In this document: positions 25,115-33,970 of the stretch, in pieces
Position numbering within the stretch: the first letter of the stretch is position 1
Layout: each line of letters begins with the position of its first letter
NCBI GenBank assembly: GCA_964352475.1
Contig: CAYGSL010000010.1
Location: 1-64,000 of the forward strand
From: JAUIET01 sp964352475
GTDB lineage: Bacteria > Pseudomonadota > Gammaproteobacteria > Pseudomonadales > JAUIET01
Direction: 5' to 3'
Length of the DNA stretch: 64,000 nucleotides
Notes under the pieces: generated by a model
Seen by the model: the letters and a program-made list of their open reading frames with translations, nothing else
What the model was told of the DNA's origin: nothing
Database searches by the model: none
Made by a program: the position numbers and the translations under genes

Positions 25115-26165
25115 CCCCGGAACCGACAATCACAGACCAATAAGTGGCTATTTGTATGACGGGCAAACGTCAGGCCGCACCATAGTAGATCTGGTAGTTG
25201 ATAATCAGGGTAATGTGTTCTGTGCCGAAGCTCACTTCGCCGAACTTGCGTTTGTCGATGTGGAGGTTTCGTCACGCGTAGGAAACTCCGCGCGCTACCT
25301 CACTCTGGGCAATGGTTTCCGATTCGAAACGCTTGATAATGACGCGGTGGATCAGCTATGTGATCTTTGGCACCCGTCAAGCCATGGTTTGGCCGACCGG
25401 CTAGAGCGCAATATGAAACTGGTCGTTGTTGCGATCCTGGTGATCAGTGTGGGCAGTATCGCGTTTGTTCGCTTTGGTATACCGGCACTGAGCAAACCCA
25501 TTGCGGCAATGATTCCGGAATCCTTTGATCAACATCTGGGTCGACAAACGCTGGAATCAATGGATGACGTTTTCTTTCAAACCAGTAAGGTCGATGACGC
25601 CCGGCAACAAACACTACGGCAACGCTTCGCAGATCTTCTGCCAGATTCAGTCTCGGGCAAACGTCAGTTCAGACTGTTGTTTCGCTCCGCCCGCGGCATG
25701 CCTAATGCGCTGGCTCTTCCTGATGGTACCGTTATCCTCACTGACGAGCTGGTCGAGCTTGCTGACAATGACGAGCAATTGGTCAGCATTCTGCTGCATG
25801 AAATTGCCCATGTTGAACAACGCCATTCCATACAAATGCTGGTGCGCCAAACCAGTTTATCGGTTTTGATTCTGCTTATTACCGGAGACGTCAGCACCGC
25901 CAGTTCAACAGTATTGCTGTTACCCGCCTGGATTGCGCAAGCAAGCTATTCGCAGGGCCTGGAAACGGCTGCAGATACCTATGCACTGGAAATCATGCAA
26001 GCACGCGGTATGGATACCAATGCATTTGCTGATATCATGGAAAAACTGGGTGCAGAGGGTAAATCTGCAGCGAAAGAGGATGATCAGGATTCGAGCATTC
26101 TGGATTACTTGTCCAGCCACCCGGCAACGCAACAACGAATTAAACGATTCAGAACAGAGAAATAA
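25104..26165 (+). CDS. M48-family (HtpX/BepA-like) metallopeptidase with N-terminal DUF7092-like domain
   Basis: A zinc protease of about 353 aa. It has a beta-rich N-terminal domain (ISGYLYDGQTSGRTIVDLVV), one membrane anchor (LVVVAILVISVGSIAFVRF), then the catalytic domain with LLHEIAHVEQRH (HEXXH) and the third ligand in GLETAADTYALEIM. It probably degrades or trims envelope proteins from an inner-membrane anchor. The gene overlaps the end of the DUF898 gene. The start is uncertain: TTG at 25104 (GGA about 7 bases upstream), TTG at 25098 or GTG at 25071. The nitroreductase gene starts 2 bp after its stop. Confidence 0.82.
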   Translation: MDSDPGTDNHRPISGYLYDGQTSGRTIVDLVVDNQGNVFCAEAHFAELAFVDVEVSSRVGNSARYLTLGNGFRFETLDNDAVDQLCDLWHPSSHGLADRLERNMKLVVVAILVISVGSIAFVRFGIPALSKPIAAMIPESFDQHLGRQTLESMDDVFFQTSKVDDARQQTLRQRFADLLPDSVSGKRQFRLLFRSARGMPNALALPDGTVILTDELVELADNDEQLVSILLHEIAHVEQRHSIQMLVRQTSLSVLILLITGDVSTASSTVLLLPAWIAQASYSQGLETAADTYALEIMQARGMDTNAFADIMEKLGAEGKSAAKEDDQDSSILDYLSSHPATQQRIKRFRTEK

Positions 26166-26167
26166 TA

Positions 26168-26836
26168 ATGATCGAGGGCTCGCTTCAACTTAGCAACGAC
26201 GATTTGCTGAGAACCACGCGCGCCGTTCGCAAGCGCCTGGATTATGACAGAGCCGTCAGCAGAGACCTCATAGAAGAGTGTTTGGAGCTGGCGGTGCAGG
26301 CGCCCAACGGCGGCAACCTGAATAGCTGGCGCTGGATAGTCATTGATGATCCGGCAGTAATCGCGCAAATTGCCGATATTTACAATGGCGGCCTGGATGA
26401 TTTCATCGCTACCTTTGGTGACGAAGGCTATGTTGGTGCGCAGGTACCCGGTGCTGAGCGAATCGAAACGTCTACGCAGCATCTACGAGATAATTTTCAC
26501 AGGCTTCCCGCGGTATTACTGCCATTAATCTCTGGCCGAGCGGATCAGGCAGCCGGCCACCCGGGCGCGGTATTTTGGCAAGCGGGTATGTGGGGTTCGA
26601 TTATTCAGGCCGTTTGGAGCTTTATGCTGGCTTTACGATCACGCGGATTGGGCAGCGCATGGACCACCGGCCATCTTTGGCGCGAACAGGCCATGGCTGA
26701 TCTTCTGTCCATACCTTACGACCGTTATACGCAGGTGGGTCTTTTCCCAATCGCGTATACACTGGGCACTGAGTTTAAACCAGCACATCGAGAACCGCTG
26801 GAAACCGTGCTGAGCTGGAATACCTTTGAGGACTGA
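26168..26836 (+). CDS. Nitroreductase family protein
   Basis: A 222-aa FMN-dependent nitroreductase-fold protein. N-terminal TTRAVRKRLDYDRAVSR contains the FMN-phosphate-binding R-x-V-R-x-(F/R) region. APNGGNLNSWRW is the family's second FMN site, and LGSAWTTGHLW follows in the C-terminal part. It reduces nitro compounds, quinones or flavin-like substrates with NAD(P)H; the true substrate is unknown. It starts 2 bp after the M48 protease and is followed at once by the SnoaL-like gene, which indicates co-transcription. Confidence 0.85.
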   Translation: MIEGSLQLSNDDLLRTTRAVRKRLDYDRAVSRDLIEECLELAVQAPNGGNLNSWRWIVIDDPAVIAQIADIYNGGLDDFIATFGDEGYVGAQVPGAERIETSTQHLRDNFHRLPAVLLPLISGRADQAAGHPGAVFWQAGMWGSIIQAVWSFMLALRSRGLGSAWTTGHLWREQAMADLLSIPYDRYTQVGLFPIAYTLGTEFKPAHREPLETVLSWNTFED

Positions 26837-26837
26837 T

Positions 26838-27254
26838 ATGACCAATAAAGAAGCCGTAGAAATCCTGTTTTCCACGCTCTGGACCGACCCGGAAAAAGCG
26901 AGAAGTGTGTGTACAGAGGATGTCACCTGGGTCACAACGCGATCCATGCCCATTCCCGGTAACGAAGAGAGTATTTACCACACGGGATTCGAAGCCGTAC
27001 TCAATGTTGCCAACAGCGGCAAGCAGGTGGATAACGGCTACTTGCCCGAAACCGTTGAGTACCCGCATCAACAGTTGCTTGATGCAGAAAATGATCACGT
27101 CATCTATCAATTTACCATGCAGTGCAAAACCAAAAAAGGCACCGAATACATCAACGACTATTTGTTCCTGGTGAAACTGCAAGATGGCAAAGTACAGCGC
27201 ATGCAGGAGTATTGGGACTCCAAGCAAGCATTCGATTTAATTTTTGGCGGATAA
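26838..27254 (+). CDS. SnoaL/NTF2-like fold protein
   Basis: A 138-aa protein of the cone-shaped NTF2-like superfamily, by layout: an N-terminal helix (KEAVEILFSTLW), D-V-T-W-V near residue 28, then long strands (HVIYQFTMQCKTKKGTEYIN, DYLFLVKLQDGKVQRMQEYW). Members act as small isomerases or hydrolases or bind small ligands. I take the ATG at 26838, one base after the nitroreductase stop, with GAGGAC as ribosome-binding site. Tight linkage suggests it works with the nitroreductase. Confidence 0.75.
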   Translation: MTNKEAVEILFSTLWTDPEKARSVCTEDVTWVTTRSMPIPGNEESIYHTGFEAVLNVANSGKQVDNGYLPETVEYPHQQLLDAENDHVIYQFTMQCKTKKGTEYINDYLFLVKLQDGKVQRMQEYWDSKQAFDLIFGG

Positions 27255-27266
27255 GTGGTGTACCCC

Positions 27267-28364
27267 ATGAAAAGACTGCAACTTGCAGCTGTTTGTTTAC
27301 TTCTGGCTTTTTTAGCTGCGTGTTCCAGCAATTCTGACGAGCAGCCGTTATTTCAGGAGCGCCCTTTTAATGAAATATTGTCACAGGGAATCGACCGCTA
27401 TCTGGGTTCGTTTACGCCCATGGAATCGCTTACTACCGACGGCGTAACCAATCACCGTTTTGGTGGTGGTGAAGGCCCGCAATGTTTGCGTGGTACCGAG
27501 TACACCATGGCCACGCGTGATGCGGGTGCTTCCGAGTTGCTGATATTTCTTGAGGGCGGTGGTGCATGCTGGTCTGAACTTTGTGCAGCCAATGAAGTAG
27601 CCGTTCCGGGTATGCCAACGGACGGCATTCTCGACCCAACGCTTGATGTCAACCCAATGCGCAGCTGGAATGTTACTTACCTGCCATACTGCGACGGCTC
27701 CTTATTTTCTGGTGATGCGCAAAGAGACTATACAAACGATGGCATTCCAGAAATACATCGCGGCTTGCGCAATCTGTCTGCGGGGCTTGATGTCGCAGTT
27801 CGCGAGTTTCCAGCGCCCAGCCGAATTGTACTGGCTGGAAATAGTGGTGGCGGGTTCGGAACCATCTTCGCATTGCCTCTGGTACGCTCTCTGTACCCAG
27901 ATACGCCAATCGACGTCTTGAATGACTCCGGTGTAGGTGTGGGGCGCGCAAACGATCCCACTTCGCAAACCGTACTCATTGAGGATTGGCGAAGCGGTGA
28001 GTTCTTTCCACCCAGTATTTGCCCTGGTTGTTTTGATGCAGGCAACCTGGTGGAGTATTTTGACTGGCAGCTAAATCAAGACAGCAACTTCAATCTTGCG
28101 TTGCTAAGCACTAAACAAGACATAGTGATCAGTGCTTTCTTCTTGATGATACCGGGAGCGGATTTTGAAGCGCATATGGTTCCTGCTCTGCAGCAAGTTG
28201 AAGCACGCCATCCTGATCGGGTACGAAGTTTTATTTCAAATGGCGCATCGCACACCTTCCTGCAGCGCGATGTTTTTCAAACGGCAGGAGGTGTTACGGT
28301 TCACGATTGGGTGAGTGCGATGCTCAATGGTGAGAGCACCTGGCAATCACTTCTGGACCCCTAA
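27267..28364 (+). CDS. Lipoprotein esterase, pectinacetylesterase/VtpJ-type family
   Basis: A 365-aa lipoprotein: MKRLQLAAVCLLLAFLAACS has a lipobox LAAC. The mature part is an alpha/beta hydrolase of the pectinacetylesterase (Notum-related) family, with LIFLEGGGACWSELC (oxyanion region and disulfide Cys), nucleophile GNSGGGFG, ASHTF with the probable catalytic His near the end, and a CPGC pair. It probably removes acyl groups from polysaccharide or lipid at the cell surface. The ATG at 27267 is preferred over a GTG four codons earlier because it gives a clean lipoprotein signal. It is the last gene of the plus-strand run. Confidence 0.82.
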   Translation: MKRLQLAAVCLLLAFLAACSSNSDEQPLFQERPFNEILSQGIDRYLGSFTPMESLTTDGVTNHRFGGGEGPQCLRGTEYTMATRDAGASELLIFLEGGGACWSELCAANEVAVPGMPTDGILDPTLDVNPMRSWNVTYLPYCDGSLFSGDAQRDYTNDGIPEIHRGLRNLSAGLDVAVREFPAPSRIVLAGNSGGGFGTIFALPLVRSLYPDTPIDVLNDSGVGVGRANDPTSQTVLIEDWRSGEFFPPSICPGCFDAGNLVEYFDWQLNQDSNFNLALLSTKQDIVISAFFLMIPGADFEAHMVPALQQVEARHPDRVRSFISNGASHTFLQRDVFQTAGGVTVHDWVSAMLNGESTWQSLLDP

Positions 28365-28377
28365 AAAATTGCCTGGC

Positions 28378-28404
28378 CTGTGTTGGCGAGAACCGCCAAC
28401 ACAG
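28378..28404 (-). terminator. Hairpin between convergent genes
   Basis: CTGTGTTGGCG (28378-28388) and its exact complement (28394-28404) around AGAAC. Read on the minus strand, a TTTTTT run follows within about 10 bases, so it best serves as terminator for the YidB-like gene. On the plus strand it has no T-run. Confidence 0.55.
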
Positions 28405-28419
28405 CAGCAGTAAACCTTG

Positions 28420-28842
28420 TTACTTGAACAAGCCCTTGGCTAACCCAGCAACAGCGCCAAGCCCACCCACGGAATCCAGCAAGCTACCTCCACTGCTGGA
28501 TTTATCAACCATCTGAGGCAATGCTTCCTGCAGCCCAGAGAGCACTGAACCTTCATCACTGTTCAACGCCGATGCAAGCTGGCCTATTTTGTCGCCACCC
28601 AGCAGGTCTTGAAGCTGGCTTGTGGAGATACCTTCATTCGCACCGTCGCCCAACCATGAGCCAACCACGTCGGCAAGCCCACCCTCTTGAAGACCACTGA
28701 TAATACTGCCGAAATCAAGACCGCCGCCGTCTCCGCCAAGTACACCTTCCAGTGCAGACTTTACGGCATCAGTGTCGGCTGAGGCTCCACCACCCTGTAA
28801 TTTCTGGCTTAAAATCTCAGCGCCCATTTTCATAATATCCAT
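28420..28842 (-). CDS. YidB-like DUF937 protein
   Basis: A 140-aa Gly/Leu/Asp-rich protein. The DUF937 signature is visible as GLQEGGLADVVGSWLGDG and ISTSQLQDLLGGDKIGQLA, followed by LPQMVDKSSSGG. YidB family proteins are small and soluble, and their role is unknown. I use the second ATG (28842) because GGAG lies six bases before it, whereas the first ATG touches the GGAG. It is divergent from the VOC gene; the 111 bp between them must hold both promoters. Confidence 0.8.
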   Translation of the reverse strand: MDIMKMGAEILSQKLQGGGASADTDAVKSALEGVLGGDGGGLDFGSIISGLQEGGLADVVGSWLGDGANEGISTSQLQDLLGGDKIGQLASALNSDEGSVLSGLQEALPQMVDKSSSGGSLLDSVGGLGAVAGLAKGLFK

Positions 28843-28953
28843 AGTCATCTCCGCGTGCTTATCTCTACCATCATCGCTCGAGAGGCTATCTCGGGCAAGT
28901 AAAACATCATCAATTCATAGGGTTGGAAGATCGGCAAGTGTACAATGTGAGCG

Positions 28954-29886
28954 ATGGACAAGCCACTGATAGCCTACCAGGCCTGCTTCGTTGTTAACGA
29001 TGTAGCGGCCGCCGTAAAGTTTTGCAGCGAGCATCTTGGGTGGGGGCCGTTTCAGCATTTCAAAATTCCAAGCCCTAACGCGCAGTATCGCGATTGGCAG
29101 GGTGACAAGCTTACCGAAGTAGCTCTTGGTATGGCAGGCCGCGCCCAAGTAGAGCTAATCCACGTACACAGCGGCCAGGATGCCATACAGCAATACCAGT
29201 CGCGGATGGGCACCGGCTTGCAGCACCTCGGCGTACTTTGCCAGTCCACTGATGATGCGCTGGCGCACGTCAATGCTCTGGGCGCTGTTCTGAACGATCG
29301 CAATCAATACGGCGAGATTACCTTCTCGTTTATCGATGTGCCTCAGGGTCCGGCATTGATTGAATTACTTGAGCGTGGGGAACAGGGGCTGCCCGGTGCA
29401 CAGTCCACTGACGAGCACGGCTCTACCATTGGCAAAACGGAACAAAGCAGGAATGCAAAGCTTTTGCTGGATAGGGCGACCCTGGTGACCACCGACATGG
29501 AGTCAGCGGCAGCGTTTTACGCCAACAGTTTTGAACAACAGATTATCGACATCACTGACGACACTCTTCACTACTCTGAGAAAGCAGTAACTCCAGCTGC
29601 ATCAAGCTCAGCAGATGTTCGGGCCAGACGCTGCCTGATTAATGCAGGGGTATTGGAAATTGAGCTTATTCAACTGCTTGATAAAGACCCGCATCTTTAT
29701 GGCAAGCAACTCGAACGCGCAACGCAACATGACGGGCACGGTTTAGTTCATGTGGGTGGCTGTAACAGTTCTGACATTGATTTGCCTGGCACGCATAGAA
29801 TAGATGGCGAATGGCTTGAATGTGGAGAAGTCTTTAGCGTCTATACCGGACCCGACGAACTTCCCAGCATCCAGATCCGGTATTAA
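28954..29886 (+). CDS. Two-domain VOC (glyoxalase/dioxygenase-fold) protein
   Basis: A 310-aa protein with two vicinal-oxygen-chelate modules. The first (about 5-145) starts YQACFVVNDVAAAVKFCSEHLGW and includes VELIHVHSGQ and GLQHLGVLC. The second (about 175-310) starts ATLVTTDMESAAAFYANSF and includes GVLEIELIQLL and HGLVHVGGC. The His and Glu spaced as metal ligands are partly present in both halves. The family includes glyoxalases, epimerases and ring-cleaving dioxygenases; the substrate is unknown. It ends 17 bp from the convergent TolC-like gene. Confidence 0.75.
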   Translation: MDKPLIAYQACFVVNDVAAAVKFCSEHLGWGPFQHFKIPSPNAQYRDWQGDKLTEVALGMAGRAQVELIHVHSGQDAIQQYQSRMGTGLQHLGVLCQSTDDALAHVNALGAVLNDRNQYGEITFSFIDVPQGPALIELLERGEQGLPGAQSTDEHGSTIGKTEQSRNAKLLLDRATLVTTDMESAAAFYANSFEQQIIDITDDTLHYSEKAVTPAASSSADVRARRCLINAGVLEIELIQLLDKDPHLYGKQLERATQHDGHGLVHVGGCNSSDIDLPGTHRIDGEWLECGEVFSVYTGPDELPSIQIRY

Positions 29887-29902
29887 CCGTCGCGAGAGTA
29901 AG

Positions 29903-31369
29903 CTATTGCGCAGCAGGCTCGCCAGGAGCGGTAACAAAATTACCCTGGCTTGCGTTGATCAGCTCAGTCACCCTACCCGAGTCTAGCAGCAGTTCGAAAT
30001 AGCTGCGGTAAATCTCACTTCTAATTCGATGCGCGTCAGCCTGGGCGTTGAATAAGCGCTCTTCCACATCAATCAGTTCGATAATGTTGATTTCGCCTAG
30101 CTCAAGGTTCTTCCTGTTCAATCGCTGCAATTCCTTATTGGAAGCAATCTCATCCAGTGTTGCACTCAGGGTAATTTGCTGCGCATTGATCTGATTGAAT
30201 GACAGCTTGATACGGCGGTCCAGTTCTTTTAACAGGCGGCTTTCTTCATACTGCAGTTCGCGCAACCTTGCTTCTGCGCGGTTAACTCCGTTGCGGCGAC
30301 TGAAGCCGTCCCACAACAGATAGTTAAGATTCAGTTTCGCTTCGTAATTACCTCTGGAGTCACCATGGCCGCCTTCATCCGCAATCACGTTAGAACGCAA
30401 TTCCAAATTAAACTGTGGCCGAAACTTGCCGCGTTCTGCACGTACTCGGTAGTTTTCGGCATTGCGATTGGTACGGTTCAACAATAACTCACTGTTGTCT
30501 TTGTAGCCGTCTTCCAGATACGCTTCCAACCGTGGAAGATCAAGATCAGCTACGTCAAATGGTGCCATGGCCAAAAACGGAGGTAGATCACCAGTTAAAA
30601 ACTCGAGGTTACTCAAGGCGTCGTTCAGTGAGGCTATGGTATTACCAGTCTCTGCTCGTGCCGAGGCCAACCTGGCACGTGCGAAATCCAGTTCAACTTT
30701 ACTTGCAGCACCGGCATCGTGCATCAGGCTTAGCTTTTTAGTTAGCGCCTGCATTTCTGTTATAAAGCTTTCCGCTTCACGACGGGCAAGCTGAAACTGA
30801 AGAACCGAAGAATAGAATTCAACCGCGTCATTGAGTACATCTTCAGTGATTATTCTGGTCTCCAGCATGGTGGAGCGTTTGACCTCTTGTCGGCGGCGCA
30901 ATTCTGATTTCGCTACGCCACCATCATAAAGTAGCTTGGTGATGCGCAAGGTAACGTTACGACCAGGCGTGGTATCCACAATTCGATCTGTATTGGCAGA
31001 AGGGTCATTGTATTCCGGACCCCATTGGCCAACCAGATCGGCTTCACCATACTTGTAAGCTTTACCCTGTTTAACAAGATACTCAGCTTGCTCTTCCCTG
31101 GCCAACGCCATATTAATATCTGGATTGTTCGCCAGCGCCAGTTCAATAATTTCCTCAAAGCCCATTACCGGAGCCACTGTGCTGCCATCTGCAGGAATTT
31201 TATTGACGTAGTCGGCTACCAGTAGATCGCTCTCAGCGACAGGCACGATACCAAGCGCTTCTTGCGCTGCTGCCTCAGGCGCGTTTACCGCATTCAAGCA
31301 GACAGCGGCAACAATCGCGGTTGAAAACCTACTTGCTCGCTTTGCGGAACTGCAGCTTAGCCCAGTCAT
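29903..31369 (-). CDS. TolC-family outer membrane efflux/secretion protein of the T1SS
   Basis: A 488-aa outer membrane channel component, equivalent in role to SiiC, LapE or TolC. It has a signal peptide (about 1-35, ending EAAAQ), then the two OEP repeats with long helices: GFEEIIELALANNPDINMALARE near residue 70, and the second half around YEAKLNLNYLLWDGFSRR and NINIIELIDVEERLFNAQ-type segments. It completes the envelope-spanning tunnel with the HlyD-type and ABC proteins. The start at 31369 (AAGGGGCAAT upstream) lies 41 bp inside the MotB-like gene, so the pair is translationally overlapped. It is the last gene of the locus. Confidence 0.88.
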   Translation of the reverse strand: MTGLSCSSAKRASRFSTAIVAAVCLNAVNAPEAAAQEALGIVPVAESDLLVADYVNKIPADGSTVAPVMGFEEIIELALANNPDINMALAREEQAEYLVKQGKAYKYGEADLVGQWGPEYNDPSANTDRIVDTTPGRNVTLRITKLLYDGGVAKSELRRRQEVKRSTMLETRIITEDVLNDAVEFYSSVLQFQLARREAESFITEMQALTKKLSLMHDAGAASKVELDFARARLASARAETGNTIASLNDALSNLEFLTGDLPPFLAMAPFDVADLDLPRLEAYLEDGYKDNSELLLNRTNRNAENYRVRAERGKFRPQFNLELRSNVIADEGGHGDSRGNYEAKLNLNYLLWDGFSRRNGVNRAEARLRELQYEESRLLKELDRRIKLSFNQINAQQITLSATLDEIASNKELQRLNRKNLELGEINIIELIDVEERLFNAQADAHRIRSEIYRSYFELLLDSGRVTELINASQGNFVTAPGEPAAQ

Positions 31370-31988
31370 ATTGCCCCTTAATCTCTGTCGGATCTTCTAC
31401 TTTCACAAATATCGCGTCTTTATCAAGTTCTGTTTCCAGAAACTCATTACGCACGTTCATTAGTCGGGCTATCGCTACTTTTCGACTAATTGTTTCAATG
31501 GGTGAGCGCTTGTTCTTGCTTGCAGACATCACCAGCTCAAGATCATCTGCGCCGTGCTTACTAACGTTATTAGCAATAAATTCCTTGATCACTTGTCGAG
31601 TTTCTTCGGTAAGCGTTATCGAATCCTGACCATAGAAAATAACCAATGAACTGCCTTCTTCTTCAAAATCGACATCCTGCTCGCTGCCGGACTCTCGAAA
31701 CTGAGCTTCGGTTTGCCGTATTTCTTCAAGTAAACCGGCTAGCTGCGTTTTTAAGGTGGAGTTCTCCTCTTTGAGTCGATCTACGATTTGTTCAATAGGA
31801 ATTTCGTCTACGTCCACTTGAACTTCGCCTTCGGCATTCACTTTGCTCGTATAGGTAATCACGTGGAAGTAAAGCGCCGATGCCGTTACCAGCACAAAGA
31901 ACACAAACATAATCACAACGGCTGACAAAATATCAACAAACCCGGGCCAGGAATTCGCCGCTAGATCAGCCCCATCTTCCGAACTCAT
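31329..31988 (-). CDS. MotB/SiiA-like inner membrane protein with OmpA-like C-terminal domain
   Basis: A 219-aa protein with one N-terminal helix (about 20-45) preceded by SWPGFVDIL. D19 stands where MotB and SiiA carry the proton-binding Asp at the start of the helix. A short acidic coiled coil (LKEENSTLKTQLAGLLEEI) leads to a periplasmic domain. Its SRKVAIARLMNVRNEFLE near residue 165 resembles the OmpA/MotB peptidoglycan-binding helix. With the MotA-like protein 6 bp upstream, it probably forms a proton-conducting channel linked to the type I exporter, as SiiA-SiiB do in Salmonella SPI-4 (known system; equivalence here is inference). Confidence 0.75.
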   Translation of the reverse strand: MSSEDGADLAANSWPGFVDILSAVVIMFVFFVLVTASALYFHVITYTSKVNAEGEVQVDVDEIPIEQIVDRLKEENSTLKTQLAGLLEEIRQTEAQFRESGSEQDVDFEEEGSSLVIFYGQDSITLTEETRQVIKEFIANNVSKHGADDLELVMSASKNKRSPIETISRKVAIARLMNVRNEFLETELDKDAIFVKVEDPTEIKGQYDWAKLQFRKASK

Positions 31989-31994
31989 AGTTAT

Positions 31995-33797
31995 CTACGC
32001 CACGCCAGATTCTGAATCACTGTCTCGCCGACCGAGACCCGCTTCATTGGTATCATTACTGGACCGCCGCTCAAACGCTTGCTCACGAACGTCGGCGATC
32101 TGAGCAGTTGCCTCGCGGTTCTGTACCGGGCTTCTTCCAACCAACTTGATAAGCTGATCCAAAGACGCACGCAGTTGCGCTCTCTCCTGTACTCCTTCAA
32201 GCAGATTAACTTGCTGATCGGCGACAGTTTTTAGCTGGTCAAATACCTGTTTCTCTACACTCTGATTGCTATGCAGGCCATCAACAATACTGTTGAGTAG
32301 CGAGCTTAATTCTTCGGAAACCGAATTTTGCCTTACTTCATTGAGCAGTTCTTCCAAGCGGTCGCCTACTGTGCCCGCAGCCACCCGCATACTTTCATCA
32401 ATTGTCTGCAAAGCCTGTGAGACGGGTTCTATAGATTCGCGCAAACGCTCATCTGTTATATCTTCACGCTCAGATATCGCGGTAACGTTGTTATCTATAT
32501 GCTCAATCATGACACCAAAGGTGTTGTACGCCTGTTCGAAACGCTCTGGCATGTCTTCGCTAATACCTTTGGCAACTTCACCTATGCGTACGGCAACATG
32601 CTGATTCGATTCATCGATGGTTACTAACGCAGAGTTCATTGCTTCTAGCTTGTCAGCAATGCGTTCACTACCGGCCAGTAACTCTTTCGCGTTTTCTTCG
32701 CTGACCACCTTACTGATCTGCGTGTTCTGTTCTTGAATAACTTGCAAGCTGCCGTTCAAACCGGCCAGCGTTTCAGCCATAGAAGATTGCTGTTCAAGCA
32801 TTTCCTGAGTATTTTTGGCGGTGAGCAGACTTGCCTCAGACGCCTCGTTCATGACCTCCATCAGCTGGCCCATCTTGCGTTGCGTCATTTGCGATGTTTG
32901 TACAAAGCCAACCAGCCAGGCTTTCAATTCATCAGAACCTGCAACCTTAGGATTAGCCGCACCCTTCTTCATCTTCTCACTAGGTGCCGGAATGCGTTCG
33001 TCGATCCAACGACTTGCGGTTTCTATAAACTTGTCTTGCGAGGTGCCACATAAATAGCTGAAGAAGCCAGTGAGGAGCGAACCAGACAATCCGAACAAAG
33101 ACGAACTGAAAGCAACACCCATGCCTTTCAAAGGCGCAGCAATGCCTGCAATAAAGTCAGACATACCGTCGGAACTATCACCGGTGATACTCGCCATGCT
33201 ACCCATGGCTTCACCAACAGCGTCGATGGTTAACAGCAATCCCCAGAACGTACCTAACAAGCCCAGCATAACCAGCAAGCCAGATAAGAACGCAGTTCTT
33301 GAACGGGTTTTACCAACCCTGAACCCCAGCTTTGACTTGATCAGGCGCGCATCATTGTCGGTAATATTCAGGTGGCCATAGACAGTGAGATTGGTCAGCA
33401 ATCCCGCCATGTTTTTGGTGTCTAGAACCCGCGCCGGGCCCTTAAGCGTTGTCATCAACTCAGCGTGAAGCTGTTGTGAACACTCACCTTCCCGCGCGGC
33501 TTCATCCAATTGATGCATGAAACGTGAGGTCTGCCACAGACGGTATTGAAACCATACAGACATAGCCACAGCGATGACGAATATAAGAATAATCACGCTG
33601 TTGAGCACAACGTTTGTTTCGAAGTTTACGCGAAGCTGATCAATATTTACGCCAATAATCGCCAGCACACTGATGGTGGTGATAATTATTCCCGGAGTTA
33701 CATAGGCAAAGATATTTCCATCAACAGTGCCACTGCATTTGTCTGGCTCTGCAGGAGACGGCAAAATTTGCGCGAGCATGCGCTTGAGCTTATTCAT
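31995..33797 (-). CDS. MotA/TolQ/ExbB (SiiB)-like proton-channel protein with long helical tail
   Basis: A 600-aa inner membrane protein. Membrane helices lie near 32-51, 62-84, 168-190 and 218-249. The last two carry the MotA/TolQ-like signatures LLVMLGLLGTFWGLLLT and PLKGMGVAFSSSLFGLSGS. From about 290 to 560 it is a soluble coiled-coil rich in Glu/Gln/Ser, resembling chemoreceptor or apolipoprotein helices and far longer than MotA or TolQ. It probably provides the ion path with the MotB-like protein and may reach the exporter. AGGAAACGGTTC precedes the ATG. A 16-codon upstream frame overlaps its first codons. Zorya ZorA also has this build, but no ZorC/D/E genes are present. Confidence 0.8.
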   Translation of the reverse strand: MNKLKRMLAQILPSPAEPDKCSGTVDGNIFAYVTPGIIITTISVLAIIGVNIDQLRVNFETNVVLNSVIILIFVIAVAMSVWFQYRLWQTSRFMHQLDEAAREGECSQQLHAELMTTLKGPARVLDTKNMAGLLTNLTVYGHLNITDNDARLIKSKLGFRVGKTRSRTAFLSGLLVMLGLLGTFWGLLLTIDAVGEAMGSMASITGDSSDGMSDFIAGIAAPLKGMGVAFSSSLFGLSGSLLTGFFSYLCGTSQDKFIETASRWIDERIPAPSEKMKKGAANPKVAGSDELKAWLVGFVQTSQMTQRKMGQLMEVMNEASEASLLTAKNTQEMLEQQSSMAETLAGLNGSLQVIQEQNTQISKVVSEENAKELLAGSERIADKLEAMNSALVTIDESNQHVAVRIGEVAKGISEDMPERFEQAYNTFGVMIEHIDNNVTAISEREDITDERLRESIEPVSQALQTIDESMRVAAGTVGDRLEELLNEVRQNSVSEELSSLLNSIVDGLHSNQSVEKQVFDQLKTVADQQVNLLEGVQERAQLRASLDQLIKLVGRSPVQNREATAQIADVREQAFERRSSNDTNEAGLGRRDSDSESGVA

Positions 33798-33840
33798 GAA
33801 CCGTTTCCTGATACGCTAATTCGCTGGTATAAAGAATCAT
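33790..33840 (-). CDS. Possible 16-aa leader peptide before the MotA-like gene
   Basis: ATG at 33840 with GAAGG about 4 bases upstream opens MILYTSELAYQETVHE and stops at a TAA at 33790-33792, which overlaps the ATGAATAA start of the MotA-like gene by 8 bp. This is a classic coupling geometry, but a 16-codon frame can occur by chance. The 130 bp upstream (33841-33970) hold A-rich runs and no gene. Confidence 0.3.
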   Translation of the reverse strand: MILYTSELAYQETVHE

Positions 33841-33970
33841 GTTGCCTTCTTTTTTTTGTTTTTTGTGACGACTTTCATAAGACTAGTTAATGATCCAGTC
33901 TTTATCTAATCAACTTAGCTACTTCGTTTTTTTGTTTTTTAATTTTTTGAGCAAACTGTAATCAGATTGA

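Noticed and set aside
31329..33797. Zorya anti-phage system (ZorA/ZorB)
   Set aside because: The MotA-like protein with long helical tail and the OmpA-like partner resemble ZorAB, but no ZorC, ZorD or ZorE gene is adjacent. The pair is embedded in a T1SS operon.
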